From an uncultured Lachnospiraceae bacterium (GTDB taxonomy: Bacteria > Bacillota > Clostridia > Lachnospirales > Lachnospiraceae): a stretch of DNA of 38,130 bases. The position numbers and the translations under genes are program-made. Shown here one piece after another: positions 7,567 to 16,228 of this stretch; the stretch's first letter is position 1; each line of letters starts with the position of its first letter. The notes below the pieces were generated by a model. It searched no databases. It was not told where the DNA came from and was given only the letters and a program-made list of their open reading frames with translations. The stretch lies in contig CADBZI010000039.1 of NCBI GenBank assembly GCA_902799015.1, positions 1 to 38,130 on the forward strand. Direction: 5' to 3'.

Positions 7567-9018
7567 TCAGAACTTCCTTCCGCAGAACTTCAGAAGATCC
7601 GCTTCTGTCGTATTCTCGTCTATGATCACCAGCTCTGTTCCGGTAAACCGCGCAAAATTGGCAATGTCTTCCTTGGTCAGGGAAGTCGATACCACGGAGT
7701 GATGTGCGCCGCCGGCATAGCACCACGCTGCCGTTCCGATTCTGAAGTTCGGCTTATGGCGGTACATGATCCTTGCCACCGGAAGATTCGGCATCACCTT
7801 CGGCTGCTTCACCAGCTCGATATCCGCGCAGATAATGCGGAAATGATCGCCCATGTCAACCAGTGTCACCTGAATGGCATCTCCGGTCACGCCGTCAAAG
7901 ATCAGACGGGCAGGATCTTCCTTGCCGCCGATACCAAGCGGAAGCACATCGATGACCGGCTTGTTTGCCGCGAAGCTCACCGGAACCTCGAGCATATGAG
8001 ACGCAAGCTCCAGCTCCTGTCCCTTCGTCAGATCATAGGTGTAATCCTCGATGAAGCCGGTGCTTCCCTCTCTGTTCTCAGCCATCTTCATCAGTACGGC
8101 AGAAAATGCAGCGATCTTATAGTCGCCTTCCGGTCCGAAACCGATTCCTTTTCCCATCAGGTTCTGGCACGCAATACCCGGAAGCTGCTTCAGTCCGTAC
8201 AGATCCTGGAAGGTATCCGTGAAAGCGCCGATCCCGTTCTTTTCGAGGAATTTCTCCAAAGCAACTTCATACTTCGCCTGCTCGCGCACCGCATCAATCC
8301 GGTCTGTCTTCATCGTATAACGGGAGGTATACTCCTCCATCTTCTTGTCGATCTCTTCTTCTGTCACCTGATCGGCAATCTTGACCAGATCCCCCAGCGC
8401 ATAGTAATTGGTCTCCCAGCCGTAGCAGATCTGGGTCTCAACACGGTCGCCGTCCGTCACGGCAACCTCACGCATGTTGTTGCCGAACGCTGCAACCTTC
8501 AGGCTTCTGGAGAAAGCAATCGCCTTCGCGACCTCGGCAAACTTGCGGATGTCAGCCACAACATCTTCATGCTCATAGTATCCTGCCACAACCTGATGCG
8601 GGATTCCCATGCGGGCAAGGATGAATCCGTATTCTCTGTCCCCGTGCGCCGCCTGGTTCAGGTTCATGAAGTCCATGTCAATGGTATCATACGGCAGGAA
8701 CTCATTTGCCTGGGTATGAAGATGAAGAAGCGGTTTTCTCAGAATCTGAAGGCCCTTAATCCACATCTTCGCAGGAGAAAAGGTGTGCATCCAGGTGATC
8801 ACGCCGATGCAGTCGTCATCGCTCTCCACTTTTCTCATGTCCTCAATGCACAGCTCGGAAGTCTCAACTGTCGGAAGAAGCTCAACATGTGCCACATCCC
8901 CGATCTTCTCATCCAGAAATGCCGCCATTCTTCCGGCATCTTCCGCCACCTGTTTCAGGCATTCCTCGCCATACAGATCCTGGCTGCCAACAACAAAATA
9001 CAACTTCGCCTTATTCAT
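7567..9018 (-). CDS. araA: L-arabinose isomerase
   Basis: A 483-residue cytoplasmic enzyme that interconverts L-arabinose and L-ribulose, the first step of arabinose use. Family signatures are FVVGSQDLYGEECL at the start, GVITWMHTFSPAKMWI, LHTQANEFLPYDTIDMDFMN, GTAAWCYAGGAHHSVVS and the metal ligands in the EGDYK and GDHFR regions. Length is close to the usual 475-500. GAGG precedes the ATG by 6 bases. It appears to be transcribed alone, from a promoter overlapped by AraR-like half-sites, and ends at the hairpin at 7451-7492. The kinase and epimerase genes araB and araD are not nearby. The YtfQ-like binding protein may supply pentose or furanose sugars. Confidence 0.96.
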   Translation of the reverse strand: MNKAKLYFVVGSQDLYGEECLKQVAEDAGRMAAFLDEKIGDVAHVELLPTVETSELCIEDMRKVESDDDCIGVITWMHTFSPAKMWIKGLQILRKPLLHLHTQANEFLPYDTIDMDFMNLNQAAHGDREYGFILARMGIPHQVVAGYYEHEDVVADIRKFAEVAKAIAFSRSLKVAAFGNNMREVAVTDGDRVETQICYGWETNYYALGDLVKIADQVTEEEIDKKMEEYTSRYTMKTDRIDAVREQAKYEVALEKFLEKNGIGAFTDTFQDLYGLKQLPGIACQNLMGKGIGFGPEGDYKIAAFSAVLMKMAENREGSTGFIEDYTYDLTKGQELELASHMLEVPVSFAANKPVIDVLPLGIGGKEDPARLIFDGVTGDAIQVTLVDMGDHFRIICADIELVKQPKVMPNLPVARIMYRHKPNFRIGTAAWCYAGGAHHSVVSTSLTKEDIANFARFTGTELVIIDENTTEADLLKFCGRKF

Positions 9019-9072
9019 AGATAACCTCGATTCTGGAATTGCCCCTCAGTACGGGTTGTTCGATACATCTAC

Positions 9073-9101
9073 ATTGTATTGAGTCGAAACGTATTTGTAA
9101 A
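9073..9101 (-). promoter_or_regulatory. Predicted araA promoter
   Basis: TTTACA (9096-9101) and TACAAT (9073-9078) lie 17 bases apart on the minus strand. Each matches five of six consensus bases. The start codon of araA is about 55 bases downstream. Confidence 0.65.
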
Positions 9102-9136
9102 CCGTACAACTTGCCTTTTATATAAAAAAGTTGTAC
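9095..9136. promoter_or_regulatory. AraR-like operator half-sites over the araA promoter
   Basis: TTGTA-N5-TACAA (9095-9109) covers the -35 box. A larger dyad, GTACAACTT (9104-9112) and AAGTTGTAC (9128-9136), flanks a 15-base AT-rich spacer. Bacillus AraR binds contiguous TTGTAC-GTACAA palindromes. The same half-sites occur here with different spacing, so AraR-type arabinose repression is a reasonable inference. No araR gene is in the window. Confidence 0.5.
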
Positions 9137-9147
9137 TTATCCAATAT

Positions 9148-9195
9148 AAAAATATCTTCCACAGCCGGAAGATGTATCGAAAGACTGTGGAAGAT
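9148..9195 (-). terminator. Terminator at the end of the nif-like/hyp/hydF operon
   Basis: ATCTTCCACAG (9154-9164) pairs perfectly with CTGTGGAAGAT (9185-9195), and five T residues follow on the minus strand (9148-9152). A second small perfect hairpin, CCTGTAAG-N6-CTTACAGG (9204-9225), overlaps the stop codon of the last gene. Together they close the 12-gene operon. Confidence 0.8.
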
Positions 9196-9218
9196 CGTAA
9201 TTTCCTGTAAGCCAGCCC

Positions 9219-10982
9219 TTACAGGTTTAATATCTTTTTCATCTCCAGCGGGGCATCCACCAGATAATCCGCGCCATTCTCGATCAGTTCCTCACGGGTC
9301 CCGTAGCCGTAGGTCACCCCGATGGAGGCGCAGCCGGCTTCTTTTGCGCCGATGATGTCGTATCTGGAATCCCCTGCCATGATCACGTCACATGCCTTCA
9401 GGCCAAGGGCATCCAGCGCTCTTTTGATCAGAACGCTCTTCTGGTTGGAGGGGTCATAGGGATCCGGGCCGATGATCGCATCGAAGGCTCTGGCCAGGTC
9501 AAAATGCTCCAGGATCTGCCGGGCCATCTCCTGCGGCTTTGAGGTTACCACGGCGCAGCGGATTCCGGATTCCTTCAGATCCGAGAGCAGCTGCGGTATT
9601 TGGTCATAGACCTGAAGGTTATAGCATTCTCCGGCGTGATAGCACTCCCTGTAGGTCTCAACCGCCTTCCATGCTTCTTCCTCCTCCATTCCGCAGTAGG
9701 TTTCATACGAATAAAGCAGGGACGGGCCGACGAATCTGCGCAGGGTCTTTTCCTCCAGCGGGGGATGCCCTAACTTCTCCAGAGAATACCGAACGGAATT
9801 CATGATTCCGGGCCCGGAGTCGTTGATGGTTCCGTCCAGATCAAACAAGACTGCCCTGTATCTTCTGCCTGCGCATTCTTTTGCGTAACCGGTGATTCTT
9901 CGGATGACATCTGCGCCGGCCGGGAAGGGCGCCTTCGCGCATTTGGAAGGATTTGCCGCAACTGCTTTTTCTGTCAGCTTCAGCACCGGATCCAGCTGAT
10001 CTTCCGGAATCCTCAGATCACCGCAGCAGGCCAGATAGGTATTGTGCAGATCCTCTACGGAGGAAAAACCGGCCAAAGGCAGCAGGAAGGAAACCGTCTC
10101 CGGATCCGCCTCCCTGAGATATCCGGCCAGAAAATAGCAGACAGCCTTCCCATGCGCGATCTTAAGATGATACGTCATCGCATAGCTTAAAGCATGGGGA
10201 ATGCTGGTTCCGGTATGCGCAATTGCCATGCCTCCGAGCATTGCAGCCCGCATCAGAAGATCATAGGATTCCTCATCCGGCTCCTTTTCTCCCCGCAGGA
10301 TCGGGAGGCATTTCCCCCATTCTCTGAGTCCGTCGGCGGCAATGAGACGGGAGATGGGACCGGCATCCGCATTCAGATAGCTCTCACACAGATGGGACAA
10401 TGCATCGAACGCAGTGTTGCACAGCATCTGACGGCTTGCGCTGCGCAGATACTTTCCATCGATCAGAGACAGAGCAGGAAAGATCTTATGCGGAATGGAG
10501 CCCTTTGCCTGTTTGATCTCATCGGTCAGAACCGACACGGCAGTTACCTCTGAACCGGTGCCGCAGGTCGTCGGAATGCAGACGACGGGGACGGTGGAAC
10601 TGTCTGCCTTTGCCGTGTAGAGATAGTCCCGCCCCTCTTTCGCATGAAAGAGCATCAGCGCAATTGCTTTTGCCGCGTCCATGGGAGACCCGCCGCCGGC
10701 GCCGATCACAAAGTCGCAGCCTTCCTCCAGCCCAAAGTCCCTGGCCTTCATTACGGTTGCTGCAGACGGATTTTCCTCAACACTGTCATAAAGAGCGTGA
10801 CGAATGCCGCATTCCTCCAGTGCCGCGCAGATATCATCATAGACGCCGCAGCTTTTCGCGGAATGCCTGCCCGTAACAATCAGTGCTTTTTCTCCGAGCT
10901 TTTTCAGATCACCGGCATGTGCCTTGACGACATCCCTGCCGCAATATACTCTGGCCGGCATATAAAAACGGTCTTCTCTCAT
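9219..10982 (-). CDS. Fusion of iron-containing alcohol dehydrogenase and HAD phosphatase
   Basis: A single 587-residue frame joins two enzymes. Residues 1-370 are a group III iron-type alcohol dehydrogenase: GAGGGSPMDAAKAIA, IPTTCGTGSEVT, and metal ligands D193, H197, H263 and H277. Residues 376-587 are a HAD hydrolase of the phosphoglycolate phosphatase type: motif I FDLDGTINDSG with D381 and D383, motif II T480 in VVTSKP, K520, and motif IV AGDSRYDIIGAKEAG. All catalytic residues appear present in both halves. AAAGGAG precedes the ATG, which overlaps the hydF stop by 4 bases, so it is the last gene of the operon. A dehydrogenase that acts on an aldehyde or ketone, with a linked phosphatase, could make or detoxify a small metabolite for the system; this is inference and the substrate is unknown. 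Confidence 0.88.
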   Translation of the reverse strand: MREDRFYMPARVYCGRDVVKAHAGDLKKLGEKALIVTGRHSAKSCGVYDDICAALEECGIRHALYDSVEENPSAATVMKARDFGLEEGCDFVIGAGGGSPMDAAKAIALMLFHAKEGRDYLYTAKADSSTVPVVCIPTTCGTGSEVTAVSVLTDEIKQAKGSIPHKIFPALSLIDGKYLRSASRQMLCNTAFDALSHLCESYLNADAGPISRLIAADGLREWGKCLPILRGEKEPDEESYDLLMRAAMLGGMAIAHTGTSIPHALSYAMTYHLKIAHGKAVCYFLAGYLREADPETVSFLLPLAGFSSVEDLHNTYLACCGDLRIPEDQLDPVLKLTEKAVAANPSKCAKAPFPAGADVIRRITGYAKECAGRRYRAVLFDLDGTINDSGPGIMNSVRYSLEKLGHPPLEEKTLRRFVGPSLLYSYETYCGMEEEEAWKAVETYRECYHAGECYNLQVYDQIPQLLSDLKESGIRCAVVTSKPQEMARQILEHFDLARAFDAIIGPDPYDPSNQKSVLIKRALDALGLKACDVIMAGDSRYDIIGAKEAGCASIGVTYGYGTREELIENGADYLVDAPLEMKKILNL

Positions 10983-12223
10983 CTCTTACTCCTTTCCTGT
11001 GCTTCCGGAATCGGCCTGAGCGCGCGCTCCAGAATGCCGTGGACCTGGGCGATTACCATTCCGTAATTTGTGATCGGAACGCCCAGGGCATGCGCCTGCT
11101 CATTGCGTGCACTGACCTCTTTCTCATTCAGCATACAGGAACCGCAGTGAATGACAAGACGGTACTGTTCCAGATCCGCGGGAAAGGAAAGGCCCGACGA
11201 GGTTTCAAATACCGGCTCCTGTTTCGTATAGGAACGAATCCATGCCGGAAGCTTCACGGTACCGATGTCTCCGCACTGTCTGTGATGCGTACATCCCTCA
11301 GCAATCAGGATTCTGTCTCCGTCTTTGATCTGATTCAAAGCAGAGATTCCCGCAAGCTGCATCTGTAATACGCCCTTGTATCTCGCCATCAGGATGGAAA
11401 AAGAGGTCATGGGAATCTCATCCGGAACGACTTCTGATACAAATGAAAAAGCCTGGCTGTCCGTAATCACCAGAGCAGGCTGCTTCGGCAAAGAGGCCAT
11501 CACCGCCTTCAATTCCGTGTCTCTTACGCATAAAACCTGAATTCCGTGATCGAGAAGATCCCTGAGTACCTGCTGCTGCGGGAGGATCAGCCTTCCCTTT
11601 GGCGCAGAGCCGTCAAGCGGGATCACAAGAATGACCAGATCCAGAGGGCGGACCAGGTCCGCTGCCAGAGGCTTCTCCTTCTGCTTCTCAAGCGCCGCTG
11701 CACTCTGGCCGATCATTTCCCGAAGAGCAGTCAGGTTTTCCCCTGTCAGGGCACTGACGCAGATCTGACGCACAACGTTCTGCCCGAAATCGGACTGAGA
11801 CATCTTATGTTTTACTGCCGGATCATCGATCAGATCTGTTTTGTTCCAGGCAAGAATGCAGTCCGTCTTCTGCTCCTGAAACAGACCCAGCAGCTCCCGG
11901 TCAGATGCTCCGATGCCTTTTGCCGCATCCACCACAAGCACCGCAAGATCTGTTCTTTTCAGGATCTCCCGCGTCCTGTTGACACGCAGCTCGCCCAATC
12001 CTCCCTCATCGTCGAAACCCGGGGTATCCGTGATCACGACAGGACCTGCGGGAAGAATCTCCATGGACTTGGACACCGGATCGGTTGTCGTGCCCGGTAC
12101 ATCGGAGACAACCGACATCTGCTGGGAGGTCAGGGCATTGACCAGGCTTGACTTTCCCGCGTTTCTGCTTCCGAAGAATCCGATATGAAGCCGCACACTG
12201 CGCGGCGCATCATTCATGCTCAT
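10979..12223 (-). CDS. hydF: HydF, [FeFe]-hydrogenase H-cluster maturation GTPase
   Basis: A 414-residue protein of normal HydF length. The GTPase domain has the P-loop GFFGSRNAGKSSLVNAL, switch DTPGFDDEGG and NKTD. A dimerisation domain follows. The C-terminal cluster domain has the CxH motif EGCTHHRQCGDIG and the HCxxC motif in VIHCGSCM, the ligands of the [4Fe-4S] cluster that carries the 2Fe precursor. The ATG at 12223 has AAAGGAGG 7 bases upstream and overlaps the stop of the nifK-like gene by 4 bases. HydF normally works with the radical-SAM enzymes HydE and HydG; neither is in this window. Here it sits among nitrogenase-like and hypCDEF genes, so it may serve as scaffold for a different cofactor, or partners lie elsewhere. 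Confidence 0.93.
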   Translation of the reverse strand: MSMNDAPRSVRLHIGFFGSRNAGKSSLVNALTSQQMSVVSDVPGTTTDPVSKSMEILPAGPVVITDTPGFDDEGGLGELRVNRTREILKRTDLAVLVVDAAKGIGASDRELLGLFQEQKTDCILAWNKTDLIDDPAVKHKMSQSDFGQNVVRQICVSALTGENLTALREMIGQSAAALEKQKEKPLAADLVRPLDLVILVIPLDGSAPKGRLILPQQQVLRDLLDHGIQVLCVRDTELKAVMASLPKQPALVITDSQAFSFVSEVVPDEIPMTSFSILMARYKGVLQMQLAGISALNQIKDGDRILIAEGCTHHRQCGDIGTVKLPAWIRSYTKQEPVFETSSGLSFPADLEQYRLVIHCGSCMLNEKEVSARNEQAHALGVPITNYGMVIAQVHGILERALRPIPEAQERSKR

Positions 12224-13473
12224 AGAGAACCTCCTTTTTCCAGCAGTGAACCGATCTGATTCAGATATAACCGTCCGGACAGCGCAAAATGCGGCAGCGC
12301 ATGAAATCTGCACCCGGACCGGCAGGCTTCCTTCAGCATCGGATCCGCTGTCACTTCCTCATACTCTGCAAGTACTTCCCGAATCTGCCTTTCCCCCTCC
12401 GGCGTGAAACCTTGCTCCGGAAGCAATCCCTGCCTGGTTTCTGTCAGAGCGATCAGATCGCAGGGCTTTCCATCCGTAAGAACTATGTCTGCCGCGGCAC
12501 TGCCCATGGTGACCGGCTCTCCCGCGATGCATCTGACGGGGGTATCCGGGTTCTTCCGTTTTTCCCGTGACGGAAGGCTGTTCAGAATCTCCAGATAGGG
12601 GACGCTGCTTTTCCTGGTGAGCGCGCTTTTTTTCACTGCTTCACACAGAATCCTCCTGAAAGAGCCCGTCGGAACGCCGACCGTATAAGGGATACCGAAG
12701 GTTTCCTCCATCCACCGTGCTGTTTCCATTCCAGTGGAGGACACTACCAGGTTTACATCCGCGCCTGCGGATCGTTTCAGGCTCTGAAGACCATCTCCGA
12801 TCGCCCAGTTGCTGACAACCTCAAAGCCTTCTTCTTCCAGGATCCTTCTCATCGCCATGGCATCTTCCCTGACCGGATAATCCAGAGGAGTCATCCCGAG
12901 AATATTCAGGCGGATCCGGCGTCCGTCCGGGTTCGTGTCAGCTGCAATGATCCGGCCCGTGCCGGGAAGGCCCCGTAACGTTCCGGAATCGCCGGCTGCC
13001 CCTGCATCTTCTGATAACAGCATCTTCGCAAGATGGAGAAACGCCTGTCCGGCCCCTTTTGTATAATCGTGCATCGCGTTGGTCTCGACATGAAAGGAGG
13101 CAATACCAGTCAGAGCCGTTACCTTCTTGCAGATTGCTTCAAAATCAGTCCCGATCAGCCATGGAACCGGCGAATTCGCGATCGCGATGAACGCAGGATG
13201 AAACGTGTTGGCTGCGGAAACAATATCATCAATCAGCCGCTGGTCATTTCCGGTAATCGCGTCAAGCTGGGTCAGGCCGGAAAGAAAGATCAGGCTTTCC
13301 ATGCTGACCCACCGGATCTCGTCATGTGTGTTATAGGTGGAATTGCACCCGGACGGGTCATGCATCACAACCATGCCGCCCAGCTCATACAGCGCGGAGC
13401 ATACCCCCGACACATCTCCCGTATAGACCGGCAGATTCCACCACGTTTGTGATTTCCAGCTCTCTCCTGCCAT
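12220..13473 (-). CDS. Nitrogenase component 1-like protein, NifK/NifN-type, second copy
   Basis: A 417-residue member of the nitrogenase component 1 superfamily. It is a paralogue of the product at 19880-21082, shown by shared tracts such as VCSALYELGGMVVMHDPSGC and SPVPWLIGTDF. C43 aligns by eye with NifK C95, a P-cluster ligand. The other two NifK cysteines are missing: no C precedes the GVCSAL tract, and the third position reads SPVPWLIGTD. GGAGG lies 8 bases before the ATG. It begins 3 bases after its likely partner at 13477 and overlaps hydF by 4. It should form a heterotetramer with that partner and accept electrons from the single NifH-like protein, or act as a NifEN-like scaffold. 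Substrate is unknown. Confidence 0.82.
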   Translation of the reverse strand: MAGESWKSQTWWNLPVYTGDVSGVCSALYELGGMVVMHDPSGCNSTYNTHDEIRWVSMESLIFLSGLTQLDAITGNDQRLIDDIVSAANTFHPAFIAIANSPVPWLIGTDFEAICKKVTALTGIASFHVETNAMHDYTKGAGQAFLHLAKMLLSEDAGAAGDSGTLRGLPGTGRIIAADTNPDGRRIRLNILGMTPLDYPVREDAMAMRRILEEEGFEVVSNWAIGDGLQSLKRSAGADVNLVVSSTGMETARWMEETFGIPYTVGVPTGSFRRILCEAVKKSALTRKSSVPYLEILNSLPSREKRKNPDTPVRCIAGEPVTMGSAAADIVLTDGKPCDLIALTETRQGLLPEQGFTPEGERQIREVLAEYEEVTADPMLKEACRSGCRFHALPHFALSGRLYLNQIGSLLEKGGSL

Positions 13474-13476
13474 CTT

Positions 13477-14883
13477 TTATTCCTCCGGCTGTGTTGAGAC
13501 TACCGTGCTGCACAGACTCGGCCACCCGATCCCCTTTTTCGGAATCATCCGCTTGTAATCAAGTTCCTCCTCCTTCGCCTGCCGCAGAAGGGCGCAAAGA
13601 TCCCGGATCCCCTGATAGCCCCACAGACCGCCGCCTTCGATGATATTCACGAAATGACCACTCTGGCAGAACCATGCCGCCTTCTGGCCGAGCGCGATCA
13701 CCCTGCGTCCGGAGGTGACGACGTCCTTCCCTCTTCCATACAGAACCATGCCGGGCTGGATGGTCGGAACCAGCCTCAGGTCCGGGCAATGCTCCTTCAG
13801 CCAGTTGAAGGCTTCCTGTTCTTCTTCCAATATCGCATCCAGGAACACACATTCCACAAAGATCCCATGCTGAATCAGAAGCTTCGCGATCCCAAGCGGC
13901 CTGGAATGGGCAGTGTAATCGATGGCAACCGTCCAGTCATGCAGATCTTCGGCAAGCTCCTGAAGAGCCGCAATGCATGTCCTTTCCTGTTCCCGCATCC
14001 AATCCTCCGAAGCAAGATCTCTTCCGCATACATCGGACAAGGCTTTGATCTGAGCGCGGATCTCATCAAAGGAAACTGCCGCTGACAGATACACGAATCC
14101 TGCTGAGGTCCGCTCAGAAAGATCCTTCACCGCCTGACAGGCATTCGGATAGGTGCAGACATTGACCGCGGCATCGCCCAGAGCGAGAAACTGTTCGAAA
14201 TCATCGCAGTCATAGATCTGCTTTACTTCAAAACGGTTTGAGGACAGAAGGGTGATCAGCTCGCAGTCCCGGTCAAACGGAACATCACTTCCGAGAAGAT
14301 TGACCCTCGCAGGGTTCTTCCGGACAGGCTGTATGATTCCGAACGCTGCCATCCTCAGCTTCATGTCCGGCGTCGGTCCTTCCTTCTGCCGGATGCAATC
14401 CATGTATCCCTTGACAAACCGGATCTGAGGAAACCGGCGGCCCAGCTCGCGGAAGATGTAATCCTCATCGCTGCCTGTGAAAATGTGCAGGCAGACCAGG
14501 AAGACAAATACGACAGGCGGCTCTTTTGGAAGATTCCGGATGACATCCGATACGCCTTCGATCGTAATGGTTTCCAGATTGTCAACCTGAACGTCCCGCT
14601 CGCGGAGCATGACGCTGGAGAACCGGTCCCGGCATCCCATCTCCGCTGCAGTCATCACAACGCCGCGCAGGCAATTGTCCGAGCATACATAGATGCTGTG
14701 CGACTGAGGGACGGCCATTCCGATATGTACAATATTCCAGGTTCCGTGGGCAGGCGCATTGTACTCCAGAGTACGTGGAAACGGCGCGGGGAAGGAGGCA
14801 TCCGCGATACGGATCCCCTCTTCCAGATGTGCAATCGCTCCATCCGACAATGTCTCATGGAAACCGGAAACTCTTTTAAGCAT
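13477..14883 (-). CDS. Nitrogenase component 1-like protein, NifD/NifE-type, second copy
   Basis: A 468-residue nitrogenase component 1-type protein. It aligns by eye with the product at 21129-22418: LEYNAPAHG with LAYNSPGAEG, C71 in SDNCLRG with C66, and C131 in LVCLHIFTGSDED with C126. These two cysteines match NifD C88 and C154; the equivalent of NifD C62 is absent. Another cysteine shared with the paralogue is C249 in PNACQA, near the region of the FeMo-co ligand C275 but not in the same motif. The ATG at 14883 is favoured because GGAGAG lies 7 bases upstream; longer forms add only a basic tail overlapping the previous gene. It overlaps the TM1266-family gene by 8 bases. Confidence 0.82.
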   Translation of the reverse strand: MLKRVSGFHETLSDGAIAHLEEGIRIADASFPAPFPRTLEYNAPAHGTWNIVHIGMAVPQSHSIYVCSDNCLRGVVMTAAEMGCRDRFSSVMLRERDVQVDNLETITIEGVSDVIRNLPKEPPVVFVFLVCLHIFTGSDEDYIFRELGRRFPQIRFVKGYMDCIRQKEGPTPDMKLRMAAFGIIQPVRKNPARVNLLGSDVPFDRDCELITLLSSNRFEVKQIYDCDDFEQFLALGDAAVNVCTYPNACQAVKDLSERTSAGFVYLSAAVSFDEIRAQIKALSDVCGRDLASEDWMREQERTCIAALQELAEDLHDWTVAIDYTAHSRPLGIAKLLIQHGIFVECVFLDAILEEEQEAFNWLKEHCPDLRLVPTIQPGMVLYGRGKDVVTSGRRVIALGQKAAWFCQSGHFVNIIEGGGLWGYQGIRDLCALLRQAKEEELDYKRMIPKKGIGWPSLCSTVVSTQPEE

Positions 14884-15157
14884 GCGCGTTCTCTCCGTCT
14901 TCTTTTTCCTGCGTGATGACATCCGAATAAACGGTTCTGCTGGCAACCCCTTCCAGTCTGCCGATCTTTCCGCTCAGTGCGGAGATGAAGTCCTGCGGAG
15001 CATCCACGGCAAGGCTGATGATGCTGATGTTCCGCTCTCTGTACGGAATCCCCATTCTCCCGATCACGTACCTGGATGCCTCATGCAGATATGCATTCAG
15101 TTTCGTGATCTGGCTGGTATCCGAGACAATAATTGAGATGATTGCAACTCGCTTCAT
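14876..15157 (-). CDS. TM1266-family putative regulator of the iron-only hydrogenase system
   Basis: A 93-residue protein matching the TM1266 family: MKRVAIISIIVSD, LNAYLHEASRYVIGRMGIPY, and ISIISLAVDAPQDFISALSG. The family has a ferredoxin-like ACT/NikR-type fold and is named for its frequent linkage to hydE, hydF and hydG. Its biochemical role is not established. AAAGGAAA lies upstream of the ATG. The gene lies 23 bases after hypE and overlaps the following nifD-like gene. Together with hydF it ties this operon to H-cluster biology. Confidence 0.88.
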   Translation of the reverse strand: MKRVAIISIIVSDTSQITKLNAYLHEASRYVIGRMGIPYRERNISIISLAVDAPQDFISALSGKIGRLEGVASRTVYSDVITQEKEDGENAHA

Positions 15158-15180
15158 GGCGATTTCCTTTCCTGTGCAGG

Positions 15181-16189
15181 TCAGCAGATCCGGGGAAGCA
15201 GTTCATTTCCGGGCTGAGGCAGATACGTCTGTGTACCGATTGCGGTCTGCATCACAACACGTCCCGCTTCGCTGTCCGTGACGCGGCCGATTACGGCAGC
15301 TTTCTCAGAGTGCTCGACTGCATGCAGAATTGCAAGTACCTGCTCTGTCTTTTCCTGCGGTACGATCATAACCATGGTTCCCTCACAGGCCAGGTACAGA
15401 GGATCCAGTCCCAGCATCCCTGTCACTCCGCTCACCGAAGGAAGGACCGGGATCGCTTCCTGCTCCAGAAGAATTCCCTTCCGGCTCTCTGCGGCGATCT
15501 CATACAGAACCGTTCCGACGCCGCCCCGGGTGGCATCCCGGATCACATGTACATCGGGAACCTCCCGGAGAACTGCCTCTACATTCTTCCACAGCGGCGC
15601 GCAGTCACTGCTTACCTCAGCCTCAATGCCAAACTCATCCCGCTCCAGCAGAATGCAGCAGCCGTGCCGTCCGATGTCTCCCGTTACGATCACGCTGTCC
15701 CCGCTTTGGGCCAGCTTGCCGGAGGTGTTGACATTCTCCGCGATCTGCCCGATCCCGGTTGTCGTGATAAAGACGCCGTCCACCTGCCCCTTTCCGGCAA
15801 CCTTGGTGTCTCCCGCAACAATTACAACGCCTGCCTCCTTCCTGCTCCATGGAGCAGACAATCTCCTCCAGGCGGTCCATCGGGAACCCTTCCTCAATGA
15901 CAAACGCGCAGGTGAGATACAGAGGCTTCGCGCCCATGCACGCAAGGTCATTTACCGTACCGCAGATGGAAAGCTTTCCGATGTTTCCGCCCCGGAAAAA
16001 CCGCGGCGAAACGATGAATCCGTCTGTCGTCATGGCAATTCTGCCGCCCGGAGCGGGAAGGATCGCCGCGTCATCCGGGGTAAAATACGGATTCGAAAAA
16101 TGCGCCTTGAATACCTGCTCGATCAATTCTGCTGTCTGCTTTCCGCCTGCGCCGTGGGCAAGCGTTACGGTCTTATTCTTCAGGTCCAT
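15181..16189 (-). pseudogene. hypE: HypE, carbamoyl-dehydratase for Fe-cyanide ligand synthesis, frameshifted
   Basis: Two frames together make a full-length HypE. From the ATG at 16189 (AAGGAGA upstream) the first frame encodes LAHGAGGKQTAELIEQVF, FFRGGNIGKLSICGTVNDLA and ends native at CSMEQE. The second frame resumes at KEAGVVIVAGDTKVA near 15845 and continues through RDATRGGVGTVLYEIA to the canonical C-terminal PRIC, whose cysteine receives the carbamoyl group. The break lies at about 15836-15848. Compared with family spacing between SM and AGV (about six residues), five bases seem to be missing. A perfect 16-base palindrome (15842-15857) sits at the break. It may be a real mutation, in which case cyanide ligand synthesis fails, or a sequencing or assembly error. 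Intact neighbours favour the latter. Confidence 0.85.
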
Positions 16190-16228
16190 GCCTGTCTCCT
16201 TTTCTTTTTTCAGATATCATCCTGTTAA

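Noticed and set aside
15836-15848. Programmed ribosomal frameshift in hypE
   Set aside because: No recognised slippery site, and family spacing suggests missing bases. Deletion or sequencing error is more likely.
15635-16189. hypE as two separate genes
   Set aside because: The two frames join seamlessly at a matching family position and neither half has its own complete domain set. A frameshifted single gene is simpler.
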